Shown here piece by piece: positions 1 to 10,615 of a DNA stretch of 64,000 nucleotides (its first letter is position 1; the number at the start of each line of letters is the position of its first letter). Below the pieces are notes generated by a model. It saw only the letters and a program-made list of their open reading frames with translations, did no database searches and had not been told where the DNA came from. Made by a program: the position numbers and the translations under genes. This stretch comes from Welwitschia mirabilis. Its lineage: Eukaryota > Gnetophyta > Gnetopsida > Welwitschiales. The DNA lies in the NCBI GenBank assembly GCA_051453625.1, contig JBOZIK010000001.1, forward strand, positions 135,718,673 through 135,782,672. The letters are read 5' to 3'.

Positions 1-96
1 TAGTTAATGATAAACTAGTTGAGGAGCAAAACTTAGTGGAGTGAGAGGAACTTAAGATGTCATTAGTCTCATCACTAGATTACGCATTGGTCAAGG

Positions 97-712
97 NNNN
101 NNNNNNNNNNNNNNNNNNNNNNNNNNNNNNNNNNNNNNNNNNNNNNNNNNNNNNNNNNNNNNNNNNNNNNNNNNNNNNNNNNNNNNNNNNNNNNNNNNNN
201 NNNNNNNNNNNNNNNNNNNNNNNNNNNNNNNNNNNNNNNNNNNNNNNNNNNNNNNNNNNNNNNNNNNNNNNNNNNNNNNNNNNNNNNNNNNNNNNNNNNN
301 NNNNNNNNNNNNNNNNNNNNNNNNNNNNNNNNNNNNNNNNNNNNNNNNNNNNNNNNNNNNNNNNNNNNNNNNNNNNNNNNNNNNNNNNNNNNNNNNNNNN
401 NNNNNNNNNNNNNNNNNNNNNNNNNNNNNNNNNNNNNNNNNNNNNNNNNNNNNNNNNNNNNNNNNNNNNNNNNNNNNNNNNNNNNNNNNNNNNNNNNNNN
501 NNNNNNNNNNNNNNNNNNNNNNNNNNNNNNNNNNNNNNNNNNNNNNNNNNNNNNNNNNNNNNNNNNNNNNNNNNNNNNNNNNNNNNNNNNNNNNNNNNNN
601 NNNNNNNNNNNNNNNNNNNNNNNNNNNNNNNNNNNNNNNNNNNNNNNNNNNNNNNNNNNNNNNNNNNNNNNNNNNNNNNNNNNNNNNNNNNNNNNNNNNN
701 NNNNNNNNNNNN
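97..712. other. Assembly gap (616 N)
   Basis: Run of unknown bases. Reading frames that appear to cross it are artefacts. It cuts off the downstream (minus-strand) side of the decayed gag at 720-1900. The 96 bases before it hold nothing I recognise. Confidence 0.99.
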
Positions 713-719
713 TGGTTGA

Positions 720-1900
720 TTGACAACAACAATGTTCTTTAGGTTACTGCCTCTAGTGTTATTGTTGTCCTTTTTGGATGATTTCTTTTGGGACATGTTG
801 CCAAATTTTATGACTCCTTTTTATTCTTCTATAACTTTTTCTCTTAGCCAACGTAATAGCTTATTTGAAATTCTCGAAGCATTGCATTCTCATATCTTTA
901 GATATATATAGTATACATGACTTGGCAAAAAGGTATGTCGTGTCTGAGTCTGCGATGAAAGTCTCTAGTTGTAGTGTAATGACTCTCCTTTGATGTGCAT
1001 ATTCTTGTATAGTTTCATTGAAATATTATTGCATAATGGTTAAAGTGTCTAAAGTCATCCTTTTTGAGATGTTGATTGAATAGTATTGGACGAACATTTT
1101 TAAAAGTTGTTTCAAACCTGTGACAGAATGAATAAGTATGTGGTGATATTACTTCAGAGCTTGTCTCTTTAGAGAGCAATAGAATAGATGACATGCAGTG
1201 TTGCAGTCAACATTGTACATATGGCATGTGTGTTTGAAATTCTTGACATCATGATGGGATCTTTTATGCCACTGAACTTTTCAAAATCTAGCATTCGTTT
1301 GGTGTCAGGATTTTACAACGGATAAAGTGTTGAATGGGGGTATCATGGAAATCAGATTCTAAATAACTTTTCTTGCTCTGAAGACCTCATTTTAGGTCAT
1401 TAATAGCTTCCTAGATGGTAGTTAAATCGGGTTGGTGGAGAGCTCTATTTTTAGCTTTCTTATCTCTGGGTGGTTCTTCTCTATGTATGGAGTATTTGAA
1501 TAAGCTACCATCGTTAGCCTAATTCTTTGGATCTTGCACTCATGGTTGCAGCTAGGTTTTTGGACTTTCCTCATGACCCCATTCATTAATGAACTCTTTA
1601 TCATTGCTTCCTTCATAGAGGTGTTTATTCTCAGGGTCTAACTTTTTTTGACTGGTCAACCCTAACCTCTTAGATGGCATAACATAGATTAGCTTATTAG
1701 GGTGCACAAGGTATGGGTCTTAATAGGTTCTATAGTCCATGACCACATAAAGCTCATCCGCTGCAAGTGTACAAGGGTCTTGTTAGATGAGGAGTTCGTA
1801 CATCTCTTTAGAAATGCCAGTTAAGATAAGGCAATGAGAAGGGTAAATGGAAAAGATCAAATGAACAATAAAAAAAGTCACAAAAGAGGCCCTCCTTCTA
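720..1900 (-). pseudogene. Decayed Ty3/gypsy gag
   Basis: Read on the minus strand, about 1.2 kb keeps the outline of a plant Ty3/gypsy gag (capsid) polyprotein, which would package element RNA into cytoplasmic particles. From about 1890 to 1280 one frame runs with only a few stops; it includes the short strings DPYLVHPNK and NEWGHEESPKT, which I do not recognise. From about 1280 to 790 the capsid-like part follows, in shifted frames. It shows the usual order: an F-G-KDP opening, a hydrophobic helix, then an MTLDTLTIMQ - EYAHQRR - pattern matching the 'L..m.Q...Esl.eYa.Rwr' core of Retrotrans_gag. The tail is Lys/Asn rich and runs into the gap at 712. Several stops and at least one frameshift make it non-functional. 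The lineage is probably Tat/Ogre-like, judged only from the capsid pattern. No LTR was found. Confidence 0.6.
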
Positions 1901-2027
1901 GCACCAACCTATTTATGAGATTCCTTCCCCCCTAATCCTCCCACCCCTAAAATAAATGATGGATTAGTTCAAATGTGATGTGATAATATGTGATTTGAAT
2001 GGGTTGGTAACATTTTAATAGTGGGAT

Positions 2028-2366
2028 TTGACTAAAATTGACTAATTTCAACTATTTGATGAAGCTTGACTAAATTTGACTCACTCTGACTAAGTTTGAC
2101 AGTTTTGAACTGAGTTTGATTAACTATTTGATGGCTTGGCCAAATTTGAGTATGTTTTACTGACTTTGACTAATTTTGAAAACTTCATATTGATTTTGCA
2201 ATGATGTTGACTAAGTTTGATTGTTTGACAAGATGAGTTGGTGTTGACTATTTTTGACTAAGTTTGACTATTTTGATTATTTAACCAAGTTTGACTAAAT
2301 TTGACTATGTTAGTCGTAATTTGATATCACTTTGACTAATTTGGTTTGACTTTGTATGACTGAGTT
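2028..2366. repeat. TTGAC-rich degenerate minisatellite
   Basis: About 340 bp built from variants of TTTGACTAA spaced roughly 10-25 bp apart. I count about 16 TTGAC cores, nearly all in one orientation. TTGAC is also the W-box core bound by WRKY factors, but the regular repetition and drift (TTTGATTA, TTTGAACT) look like a decayed short tandem repeat. It lies just upstream, in transcription sense, of the minus-strand gag at 720-1900 and may be part of that element's leader or LTR. Confidence 0.7.
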
Positions 2367-2939
2367 TGACACCTAAAACTATTATGAATTTTTTTTTAAA
2401 AAATAAATCATTCAAGTATTGATTTTACGAATATAAAATTCAGCCCCAATTCAACTATATTCTAAATGGTCAAAATTGTAAATTATAAAGAGAAATGAAA
2501 TTTGGAAAGGAAGTAATAACTAATAACATGTAAATTTTTTTAAATAAAAATCAAGCTAAATGTCTTTTATCAAAACTAAACAAATAAAAGCATTTTTTAA
2601 AAAGCTTTTTAGATAATGCTAGACTCTTATATTGATAAATGGTATTTGATTTGTATGTCAAACAAAAATCATAGACAAAAGAATAAACTCTATAGTTCAT
2701 TAAAATTATTTACACATAAAACAATACGTATTGATACACTTTTACTTAGATTTGGTTGGGGAGAGAACACACAGACATTGTTCTTATGAAAGTATATACT
2801 TTCGTTTTGGAACATGAGGTTTCACAAAGCTTCAGAATTTTAGAGATATTTTAGGGATGGCATCAGATGAATATTCTATAGAAAAAGAGAAAATTATGAT
2901 GATCTGCAAAAACATACGATATAGCAATTTAAAACATAT
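2367..2939. other. A+T-rich spacer, nothing recognised
   Basis: Very A+T-rich sequence with short oligo-A/T runs. I see no coding pattern, terminal repeat or RNA-like fold. Confidence 0.6.
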
Positions 2940-2940
2940 T

Positions 2941-3250
2941 CTGCAACCAAAGTTAACACTACATGTGTTTGTTCTGTGTTTGTTCTGCACCGTTGGCTGC
3001 CACTTCACTGGCCGATACACTGCGCTGTGTTCTTGCTATCCATTGCCTGCTCTCTTTGCTGTGCGTTTGCTTCTGTTCTCTCCCACATGTTTTGTTGAAG
3101 ATTCTTCTCCTCTGTAATGTTGTCACTAGCGTCTCAGTTGGTACCTTTGTTTTCAGTGCACTGCATTCCTTTCCCGTCATCTTTCTTCTCTGTTGTCTTC
3201 TGTCTGTCATTGTTTTCAAGCACCTCCTGTTTGCTCCTACCAAAGGACGG
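2941..3250. other. GC-richer, CpG-retaining island
   Basis: About 300 bp with clearly higher G+C than anything nearby, pyrimidine-rich on the plus strand. At least seven CpG dinucleotides survive between about 2985 and 3250, while flanking kilobases have almost none. Both strands are open: a hydrophobic Cys/Leu/Val-rich frame at 2963-3280 (+) and a basic Arg/Lys/Gln-rich frame at 2959-3243 (-). I recognise neither protein. Mirror-image composition on two strands suggests that at most one is meaningful. It could be a recent insertion, a captured gene fragment or an exon/5' leader of an unknown gene. Confidence 0.5.
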
Positions 3251-3570
3251 CATAATCCTCTCTTTTATCAAGTTACTTAATAAATACTAAATTACAATTG
3301 AACATCTTAATTAACTAATGCTAATAATTTTTGAATACAATAGATCATACAAATGCTGGTTTACTTGCAGCGTTAAAGAAAATAAAACCTTCATCGTCAA
3401 TGCCACCGGTAGCCAAACTGAAACTAACTGTATGGTCCACATTGGTATTGAATCAGGAAATACAAATGACCTGCCAGTGCTTTCTTCATCTTAGGGTTTC
3501 TAGACAACGTTCAATACAAAGAGAGAATGTTAAAAGATAATGGAGTTCCTCCCTTACATAAGCAAAATTA
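3251..3570. repeat. Dispersed repeat, copy R1 (pair with 12865-13200)
   Basis: This ~320-bp segment aligns by eye along its whole length with 12865-13200 in the same orientation. Shared anchors include ACAATAGATCA, AAAATAAAACCTTCA/AAAACAAAACCTTCA, AATGCCAC and TCTTAGGGTTTCTAG. R1 keeps CpG sites that R2 has lost (CAGCGTT against TAGCATC; AACGTTC against CAGCACTC), so R1 has been less exposed to methylation decay. A 69-codon plus-strand frame (3331-3540) is not conserved in R2. I do not recognise the family. Confidence 0.7.
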
Positions 3571-3900
3571 TGATATGATGTTCTTCAAAATCTATTTGCA
3601 ACATCTCGTTTTCTCTTGGTTTTTCATTTCGTTACATTGAACACAGGGGAAACTAAGTACTAAATGCTTGGCAATCCTTGGTAGAGCTTACTTATGATTT
3701 CATGCTGAATCTAGTGAATGAACACATAGGTGGTCTCTCCAGTTCTGTTAAGCAGTCGTTTTTCCTTGCATCTTCGTAACTTTTCTTTTTTTGTTTTATG
3801 TAATATAATGGGTATGATACCATATAGCTTCACAATGACAATTCACTTTATCATTACTTTGGGTCTCATTTTCTCATTTTCTCTACTTCCAATCCTAAAT
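3571..3900 (+). pseudogene. atp6: Nuclear copy of mitochondrial atp6 fragment
   Basis: Three overlapping frames together match the middle of plant mitochondrial ATP synthase subunit 6 (Fo a-subunit), an inner-membrane protein of the proton channel. From 3663 the frame reads NAWQSLVEL, then YDFMLNLVNEHIGGLS and VKQ-FF, followed by a stop at 3777. The next frame gives GMIPYSFTMT-HFIITLGL at about 3811-3870, the well-known plant ATP6 GMIPYSFTVTSHF segment. Upstream (3592-3645) a third frame gives the short hydrophobic stretch ending in HFVT. At least two 1-nt frameshifts and stops, A+T-rich drift and loss of similarity after ~3895 show a dead nuclear insertion (NUMT). The order of pieces is collinear with the mitochondrial gene. 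The start and end are approximate. Confidence 0.82.
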
Positions 3901-4865
3901 CCTTCCTTTGTAAGTGACTCCTCCCTCAAAAAACCAATGTTTTATTTGTTTTCCCCTTTTAAGGAAATCACTGTGAGATCCATCATAAATTTCATCCTCT
4001 AAACCATTAAACTTGAAGCCATTTAAGTGCCCAAATCTCTTCGTGACATTGGCTCCTCTCTTGTTCTTTTCCTATGATCGTTCTCTCTACATTCTATTAG
4101 AGCTTATACCTACGCAATGCTCCAATCATGGTCAAGGATTTCGAAGGGATTAAGGAAGGATCAAAGTATAGCAATAGAAGACTTCTAAATTGACCTACAA
4201 AAACATTCACAGAATGACAAAGATAATCAAGATTTCCCCCTTAAAAGATACATGAAAGATAAAATGTCTAGGAAAGAAGCAACGACATAGTTGGTTATCA
4301 AGAAACTTTAACAACTTGTAGGTCTCTAGCTAGTCTGGATCTGTTAGGTGACATTTTTAATAAATCATATTCTTGATCTATATTCATTCTAAAAGTTTCC
4401 TTAAATTATAAGTTTGAAATTTCTTACTTAGTAAGTTGTTAATATGATCCATTCAATAACAACCTTGTTTCAACCCTAGTGTTATACAATAATGATGCTT
4501 ATATCCTTTTCTTATATTAAATTAATGAAAAAAGAAAACTTTAGTACATGTCCCATCTATGCTAAGTTCTCCACCTCTCATGTGTTAACTGCTATTTCAT
4601 TTCCTTAGCCATATAAAAAGTATCTTATAATTAATTATGTGTAATATGTCGTGTACACTTAATTGGGTAATATCGTCTCTAACTTATGTATTAGGTCAAG
4701 TTAAATATTAGTAAGATATATGTATCTTAACTATAGTATCCTTCTTATATATGCTTAACACATCTTATAAGCCTATAAAAATTATCTAGATATATTAATT
4801 ATTAATGTCATGATATAATTTGAAAAAAATGCCTTTTAAATTCTAGCTAGAGTATTGAATGTCAC
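3901..4865. other. Spacer, nothing recognised
   Basis: A+T-rich sequence with no coding pattern that I can support. The stretch just before 4868 ends TGTCACA and could be the 3' end of a decayed LTR, because a primer-site-like motif follows it. Confidence 0.4.
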
Positions 4866-4867
4866 AT

Positions 4868-4886
4868 CTTGCTATCAGAGCTATGT
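4868..4886 (+). promoter_or_regulatory. Possible iMet-type primer-binding site
   Basis: GCTATCAGAGCTATG resembles TGGTATCAGAGC, the initiator-tRNA-Met primer-binding site of most plant copia and many gypsy elements. It lies just after a TGTCACA that could close an LTR. It might be the 5' leader of the copia element whose gag starts near 6054, but I found no upstream match to the LTR beginning at 10131, so the link is unproven. Confidence 0.35.
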
Positions 4887-5559
4887 CAGTTATTTACCTT
4901 TATTATCCTATTGGATGTTTATAATTAGACACTACAGCTTTCCCAAATTATTAGATGGAATGAAATATCATCCACTTTAATTATCTAGGATTATACATAG
5001 TCACAATTTTTGTGGTCGGATGCATAAATGATTGATACATCTTGAAAAGAGATGAATGAAATGCTACTAGATTTAAGACTTAATTTGTTATTACTTTACT
5101 TATGCTTCATTTTTGCTTGAAAGATTTGTGCATGCTTCATTTCAGATTTAACTTTAATAGATGCTTTAGTATCTTTAATGATTTATGCTTGATAATAATT
5201 TGTTTATCAATTCTAGGTTCTTTGATGATTTAATATGTTCAATTGTATGAAAGATAATGCAATGGAATCTTCTTTGATCATAATTCAATTATGATTTATG
5301 CTTGATCATAATTCATTTGTCAGTCATCTAATTGTATGAAAATGTAATGGAAGCTTCTTTCAATGAATAAGAAATAATTCGAGTCATATTTAAGGAATTT
5401 AAACAAAAATCAATAATCTTTAAAGCTTAAAATAAGGATTTGAGCATTTAAAGACATTATTGTGATATTTCATTAAAAGAGAAAAATATTTTCATATTTC
5501 TTGAAAGATCTCAAAAGAATGATGATTTTAAGTTTTAAATACATCTTTGAATTGTTTCC

Positions 5560-5960
5560 AATGATACATATGCATAAATAGTCATCTTAGACATCAAATT
5601 TCATCATTAGAAAACATTATTCATGCTATTTAGACATAGTTTTCATAGTGACTTTTAGCAGATATGTTTGTTAAATGTCATAGACATCAATAACTTTGGA
5701 AATAGACATCTTTCAAAATCCACAGACAGATTATATAAACATCTAGAAAATCTAAATAAGTTTTAGGTAAAGATACCTATAAGATATTAGAGACATCTTC
5801 AAAATTGTAAAGATGTTTTTTGCCAATACAAATGTATTCTATAAAGATGTCTGATACATCAAAGGCATTTGTTATATCAAAGACATCTCAGGCTCCAAAG
5901 ACATCTTCAATTCAATAAAGAAAATTATAGAGGCTTATTAAGCTTTCACTAATAAAGAGA
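5560..5960. repeat. Cluster of AGACATCT/AGATGTCT words
   Basis: Multiple copies of AGACATCT, AGATGTCT and one-base variants (TAGACATCTT, AAAGATGTCT, AAAGACATCT) lie in A+T-rich DNA. The same word marks the LTRs and pre-ORF3 spacers of elements A and C further right. This stretch is therefore probably a fragment, or the leader, of the same family. No LTR boundary could be drawn. Confidence 0.5.
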
Positions 5961-6053
5961 TATCAAAACATAGAAGATTAATAGATAACTTTAGAATCCA
6001 GATCTATTAATATTTTTCATTGAAGCAAGTTTATTTTAATTTAGTTTTAAAGT

Positions 6054-6995
6054 CATGGCCAAGAAAATTCCCAAATGCTCTATATTTTCAATGAATCTTA
6101 AAATTTTTCATACTGGTCATCCTTAATGAAGTTTTATTATAAATCAATGAATGTTGGAATTGGTAGATAATAGATTTTTCTCTCCTCCAAATTTAAATGT
6201 ACTGAAGATAGAACAGAAGAGGCAATATGATTTGCATCATAAGGAAGATGCATTAGTGAACAAGATAACATGTACTTTAGTATCAAAATTAATTGGTGCA
6301 AGAGCCATTATGAAAGGAATATTAAAGAAGTATTGGGATCAATTTTAATAAGAAGTTAAAGGCATAATTCAAAATAGACAAATCAAACAAATAAGCATAT
6401 AAATGAATTTAATGATCTTCATATTCAAAGAGGTAAATTGGTTAATCATTTTCTTGATAGAATGTATACAACTTTATGAAATTTAAATGAATATGATTAT
6501 GGATTGAGTAATAAGAAAAAGATTGATATGTTGATTCAAATATTCTAAAATGATCATAAATACAAGCAACTCATCATCACCATTCTTTAAACTAAAGATC
6601 TCAGTACTACACTATTAATGAGATAGTTTCTCAATTAAAGATCTTAAAGGACTTGAAAATATGTAATAGCTCAATCAATAATGCATTCTTAGTTAGAAAT
6701 CAACATGCTATAAAAGGAAGAAACAACAAAGTAAAGGAAGAATAAATTAGCAATGCCAAAAAGAGTAACAATTACAAAAGTCTCAGATATCTAGAGGATG
6801 CTATTACAATTTTAGAGGATAACAGAGAGGAAGAAGTCCAAATTCAAGAGGTGAAAGATAGATATAGCGGAAAAGGAAATTTATTTTACAATATCTCTTC
6901 ATCATATGGACAACCTTCAAGTTAGAAATAAAATAACACTTGGTGTACAAATTGTAAAAGATTAGGTTACACTAAAGATAAATGTTGGTGAAAGG
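6054..6995 (+). pseudogene. Copia-1 gag with zinc knuckle
   Basis: The gag (capsid/nucleocapsid) region begins near ATG 6054, though no uninterrupted frame remains. The piece 6151-6348 keeps a capsid-like stretch ending in W-DQF. Near 6450-6540 another frame keeps KKKIDMLIQ. The C-terminal CCHC knuckle is at 6944-6985: Cys 6944, Cys 6953 and Cys 6983 survive, but the histidine position (6968-6970) reads TAC (Tyr), a single C-to-T change from CAC. The family needs all four ligands to bind Zn and package RNA. A stop follows directly after the knuckle. Confidence 0.7.
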
Positions 6996-7123
6996 TTGGA
7001 TTTCCTTTTTTTTCAATTAATTAAGAAATATTACAATAAATAAGATGATGATTCTTCACTTCTTCACAAGTCAAAAATGATAAAGAAAAATTCATTGGAG
7101 GAGGGCCTTTAAATTTTTTAGCT

Positions 7124-7396
7124 ATGGTCACTATAGAACCTCTTAATTCTTCCACATCAATCATGGATAGTGGCTTTTTCAATCACATGACATTTCATAT
7201 AAACATGTTTCAAAATTGTAGGCCTATGAATTTAGGTTTCATTAAAGTGGAAGATGATGCATTCATTAAAGTTAAAGGCATTAGTAATTTTAAGCTCAGG
7301 TTGAAAGATGACAAGTACATTAATGTGGATGACATTTTTTATGTTCCAAAGTTATCCAATTCTTTTCTTTCTATTAGACAAATGGTATCAAAATGA
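7124..7396 (+). pseudogene. Copia-1 aspartic protease fragment
   Basis: A 90-codon open stretch matches the retropepsin-like protease and following linker of copia pol, which cleaves the polyprotein. The catalytic D-S-G triplet is intact at 7166-7174, followed by F-NHMT (family form C-.HMT). The typical 'flap-to-end' pattern is also there: IKVKGI, then VDDIFYVPKLSNSFLSIRQM, matching the family's 'V..VLYVP.L..NLLSvgQL'. It stops at 7394, before integrase. Confidence 0.8.
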
Positions 7397-7499
7397 AACA
7401 AATTTTTTTTTTGATGAGGTTTTTTATACTATTAGAGATAATTAAGGAATCACATATAATCTCTGAAGATTTCAAAATCATCTTTATGCATTAATTTCC

Positions 7500-8300
7500 T
7501 TAGATGGACAACAGGCATATGAAAGATCACAATTAATTCCTATGTCTGTTTTGATCAAAGTTGATTCAATTTTATAGCATATAAGGTTATGCCATTATAC
7601 ATACAAAAAAATTATGAAGATAATAAATGAGCAAAGTGTATTGGGAATCAAATGATTCTCCATCCCAAATAAAATATGTGAATCATGAATTAAAGGAAAA
7701 CAAAAGGTAACTCCTCATAATACTTCAATGGAAAGGAAGGCACAACATTTGAAGTTAGTTCACATGGATTTTACTGGATTAATGCAAGCTTCTAAATTCA
7801 AAAGTTCTAGGTATTTTATGGTTTTTTAATATGAGTACTCAAGATATTCTTAGTCATTCTTATTAAATTCAAAGGATGAGGCTTTTTCAAATATTTTAAA
7901 AAAATTTTGAAAATCAATTAGATACAAAATCAAAGTAATTAGGGATGATAAAGGTTCTGAATTAGTAAATTAATAATTTATGTAATTTTGTAATGAAGGT
8001 GGCATTTAAAAGCAAATCACATATGCCTACTCTCCTCAATCTAATGGCATTGTAAAAGTGAAAAATGAAATAATTCCAAAAATGTCCAAGTATTTACCAC
8101 TTCAAACCAAGTTGTCAAATATATATTGGGATGAGACTATTACTATAGCAACTTGTCCTCTTAATAGAGTTATTACATTAGCCAACTAAAGTAAGACATG
8201 CTATGAGCTAATTTTTAAAAGGGTACTAGTTCTATCTTATTTGAAAATATTTGGCTGCATATGTTAAACTGATATTTGAAATCAATTGACATTAAAGTTA
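7500..8300 (+). pseudogene. Copia-1 integrase remnant
   Basis: Several frames together show the pre-integrase zinc-binding region (RLCHYTYKKI near 7585-7620; CES then stop then IKGKQ near 7677-7705, where the second Cys codon has become TGA). The catalytic core follows (HMDFTG near 7762; IRDDKGSEL near 7935-7965, family form IRSDNGTEF). Stops and frameshifts break it at least five times. The family role is insertion of the cDNA into host DNA. Confidence 0.65.
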
Positions 8301-8593
8301 GATGTAAAGAGAAAAAAAAATGCATTTTTTTTGGTTATGATATTAAGTCTTATGCATACCATTGTTTTCAACCCATGTAATGCATTCAAGCTTGAGCTTG
8401 AACACTTCATAAATGGAGAAAATAATGCATAGTTAAAAGTTACTTCTACAGAACTACAAACTTCATCAAAATTCTTAAGGATTTATTTAGTAAATTAAAT
8501 TCTTGATTAAAATTTTAATAGAATATTTATAAGAAGTAAGGTAAACTATACTCATATTGCTTATTTAGCCTTAACAAATAATCCAAATTTCAT

Positions 8594-9330
8594 TGATAAA
8601 GCAATTATATCTCAAATTTGAAAAGAAACAATGGAGAAAGAAATAGCAACCACGATGAAGAATGACACATGGGAGATAATTGATAGGCTAAAAGGTAAGA
8701 AGCCAATTGATTCAAAATGTATTTACAAAACGAAGTTGGATAAAAATTGTAGTGTCAAGAGTTATAAGGCAAGGTTAGCAGCTAGATGCTACAAATTAAA
8801 AAAACATATTAATTATGAAAAAATATTTTCACCACTAAGAGGATTTGTAACAATCAAATTAATGTTTTCTTTGGCTATTCCGGGTGGGCTTAAGCTACAT
8901 CAAATGGATGTAAATAGTGCATTCTCAAATGGATACCTAGAAGAGGAAGTGTACATTTTCCAACTTAAAGGATATATCATTACAAACAAAGAGCACAAGT
9001 TTTATAGGTTGAAAAAAGTCCTATATTGGTTAAAGCAAGCTTCAAGAGCTTGGTTTAAGAGAATCAATGGTTATCTTTCCAAATAGAGCTAAAAATCATG
9101 TATTTTAGAGCCTACATTATATTTCAATGGTGAATTCATTATGATGTCTCTTTATGTTGATGACATTGTGTTCTTTGCATCCTCTCAAAAGTTAATTAAT
9201 GAAGTCAAAAGGTAGATGACACCTAAATTTGAGATGAAAGAATTAGGAATTTTATAGTATGTTCTTGGCATTCAAGTTGATTAAGGTTAAGATTATATTT
9301 TCATATATTAAAATAAGTTTTTCCAAGCCC
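8594..9330 (+). pseudogene. Copia-1 reverse transcriptase (RVT_2)
   Basis: The 151-codon open stretch 8631-9086 covers the N-terminal two thirds of a copia RT: TWEI, then CIYKTK-D, YKARLAAR, IFSPL, and the first catalytic motif HQMDVNSAFSNG with its aspartate intact. It continues through LKQASRAWF. After stops at 9084 and 9090 the same frame resumes with the YVDD box at 9153-9164, also intact. Further in-frame stops lie at 9282, 9288 and 9309; their contexts suit CAA changed to TAA. RT would copy element RNA into cDNA in the cytoplasm. Catalytic residues survive but the frame does not. Confidence 0.88.
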
Positions 9331-9399
9331 CTATGGATAATATAACCTCCATGATGCAAAGGTATCATTAACACCTTTATCTTAAAATTTAAAAATTAA

Positions 9400-10110
9400 C
9401 AAAAAGGATAACTCAAGGAGGATTGATGGATCTTTGTATAGAAATGTAATTGGATATTTTACATTTATTTGTCATACTAGACCAAAAATTGAGTTTTCAA
9501 CTTCTTTTATGAGTAGATTTATGGTTGAATGTAGAGAAAACCATTTGATTGCTTTGAAGCATATTTTAAGGGATGTATTAGGAACTTTAGATTATGACCT
9601 AAATTTTGAAAAAGGAGATGAAAAAATTAAGTTATTTTTTTATGTATATTAGGCTGGAAGTATAGATGATAGAAAATCCACCTCAAGTACCATAATTTTT
9701 AATGGCAAGAATCCAATTTATTAGAAAAATAAAAGACAGACCTTAATTTCATTGTTATTAACTAAGGCTTGAAATATTTCTATGGCTGATGACTTGCAAA
9801 ATGTATTATAGATTTTAAAATTATATGAATAGTTACAAATTAATGTGAAAACACCAATTGATATGTATGTTAATAAAGTTATTGTCATTCTACCTTCTCA
9901 TGAGCACACTCTTCATAAGAAGTCAAAGTACATTTAAATAAAATACTATTTCATTAATGACAAAGTTAAAGAAGGAATTGTAAGGCTCAAGTACATCTCA
10001 AACCAAGAACAATGTGTAGATCTCATGAAAAGGAAGCTACTACCATTAAAGATAAAGCAGTTCCTCTTAAGACTAAATTTGATTCATGTTGAAGACACTA
10101 ATCCTATTTA
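9400..10110 (+). pseudogene. Copia-1 RNase H and pol C-terminus
   Basis: The open piece 9434-9652 gives YRNVIGYFTFICHTRPKIEF, the RT connection region that precedes RNase H in copia pol. After a stop at 9650 the frame continues through DDRKSTSSTIIF, and later KSKYI-IKYYFI and QEQCVDLMKRKL. These correspond to the standard pol C-terminus (H-RSKHI.iryHFiRe, then 'DqLADifTK.L'). Several stops are consistent with C-to-T changes. The frame ends just before the polypurine tract. Confidence 0.8.
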
Positions 10111-10116
10111 CATCAT

Positions 10117-10130
10117 TCCAAAGGAGGGAT
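10117..10130 (+). promoter_or_regulatory. Copia-1 polypurine tract
   Basis: CCAAAGGAGGGAT lies directly after the pol C-terminus and directly before TGTTATAAG, where the 3' LTR starts. This is the usual arrangement for priming plus-strand cDNA. Confidence 0.75.
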
Positions 10131-10605
10131 TGTTATAAGATGTGGTGTGATGTGATCATCATTACTTTGTATTTGTTGATTTGATTTAATGTATGTTTTT
10201 GTTTCAATTACTTAAGTAGTTTTTATTTTTGTATAGTGTCAACATATGTTATGAGGAAGCATGTTTTCATAAAAAGCAAAGGTAGTTATTATGAAATATC
10301 ACTTTTCCAAGATTAGAAAACTTTATAAGTTAATTAGATAACCGAATAAATGTTAGAAAATAATCAATAATAATTACTCTAGTTGTTAATTATTTAAAAA
10401 TAATAAAAATAATAATAGTAATAGTAAATAAATTATTAAAAATATAAGCATGTCTGTCTGCTTTAAGAAACTTATTAAAAAGTTAACTTAAAGTTGGTAA
10501 ATTTAAGTTAATTAATTGAAAGGTTGAGTTAGTTTTGAAATGTACTATTACTTATGAAAATTTTCTATTCTTATAGTTCTAAATTTGGATTACTTTATTT
10601 ATTTT
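10131..10605 (+). repeat. Copia-1 3' LTR (end not resolved)
   Basis: Starts with TGTTATAAGATG after the polypurine tract. It is A+T-rich with low-complexity TAATAATA runs. Its 3' boundary was not found, and a 10-N gap interrupts at 10606. No second copy is visible in the window, so the length is unknown. Confidence 0.5.
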
Positions 10606-10615
10606 NNNNNNNNNN
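10606..10615. other. Assembly gap (10 N)
   Basis: Ten unknown bases in A+T-rich DNA. Confidence 0.99.

Larger units (their letters stand above)
6054..10605 (+). mobile_element. Copia-1: decayed Ty1/copia retrotransposon
   Basis: The domains occur in copia order on the plus strand: gag with a zinc knuckle, aspartic protease, integrase, reverse transcriptase, RNase H, then a polypurine tract and the start of a 3' LTR at 10131. Protease (7124) and RT (8631) lie in different frames, and every domain carries stops, so it is dead. No 5' LTR was found; its end lies upstream of 6054, possibly near the primer-site-like motif at 4868. The knuckle and domain style recall small copia lineages (Ale/Ivana/Tork range), but I cannot place it further. 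It shows no accessory frame between RNase H and the PPT, unlike A, B and C. Confidence 0.85.

Noticed and set aside
57-796. Long frames across 97-712 on both strands
   Set aside because: They consist almost entirely of N; only the last residues come from real bases.
2959-3280. Overlapping 94- and 105-codon frames on opposite strands as genes
   Set aside because: Mirror-image composition in a GC-richer patch gives open frames on both strands. Neither has a recognised domain, and R1/R2 comparison gives no support. Listed only as an island.
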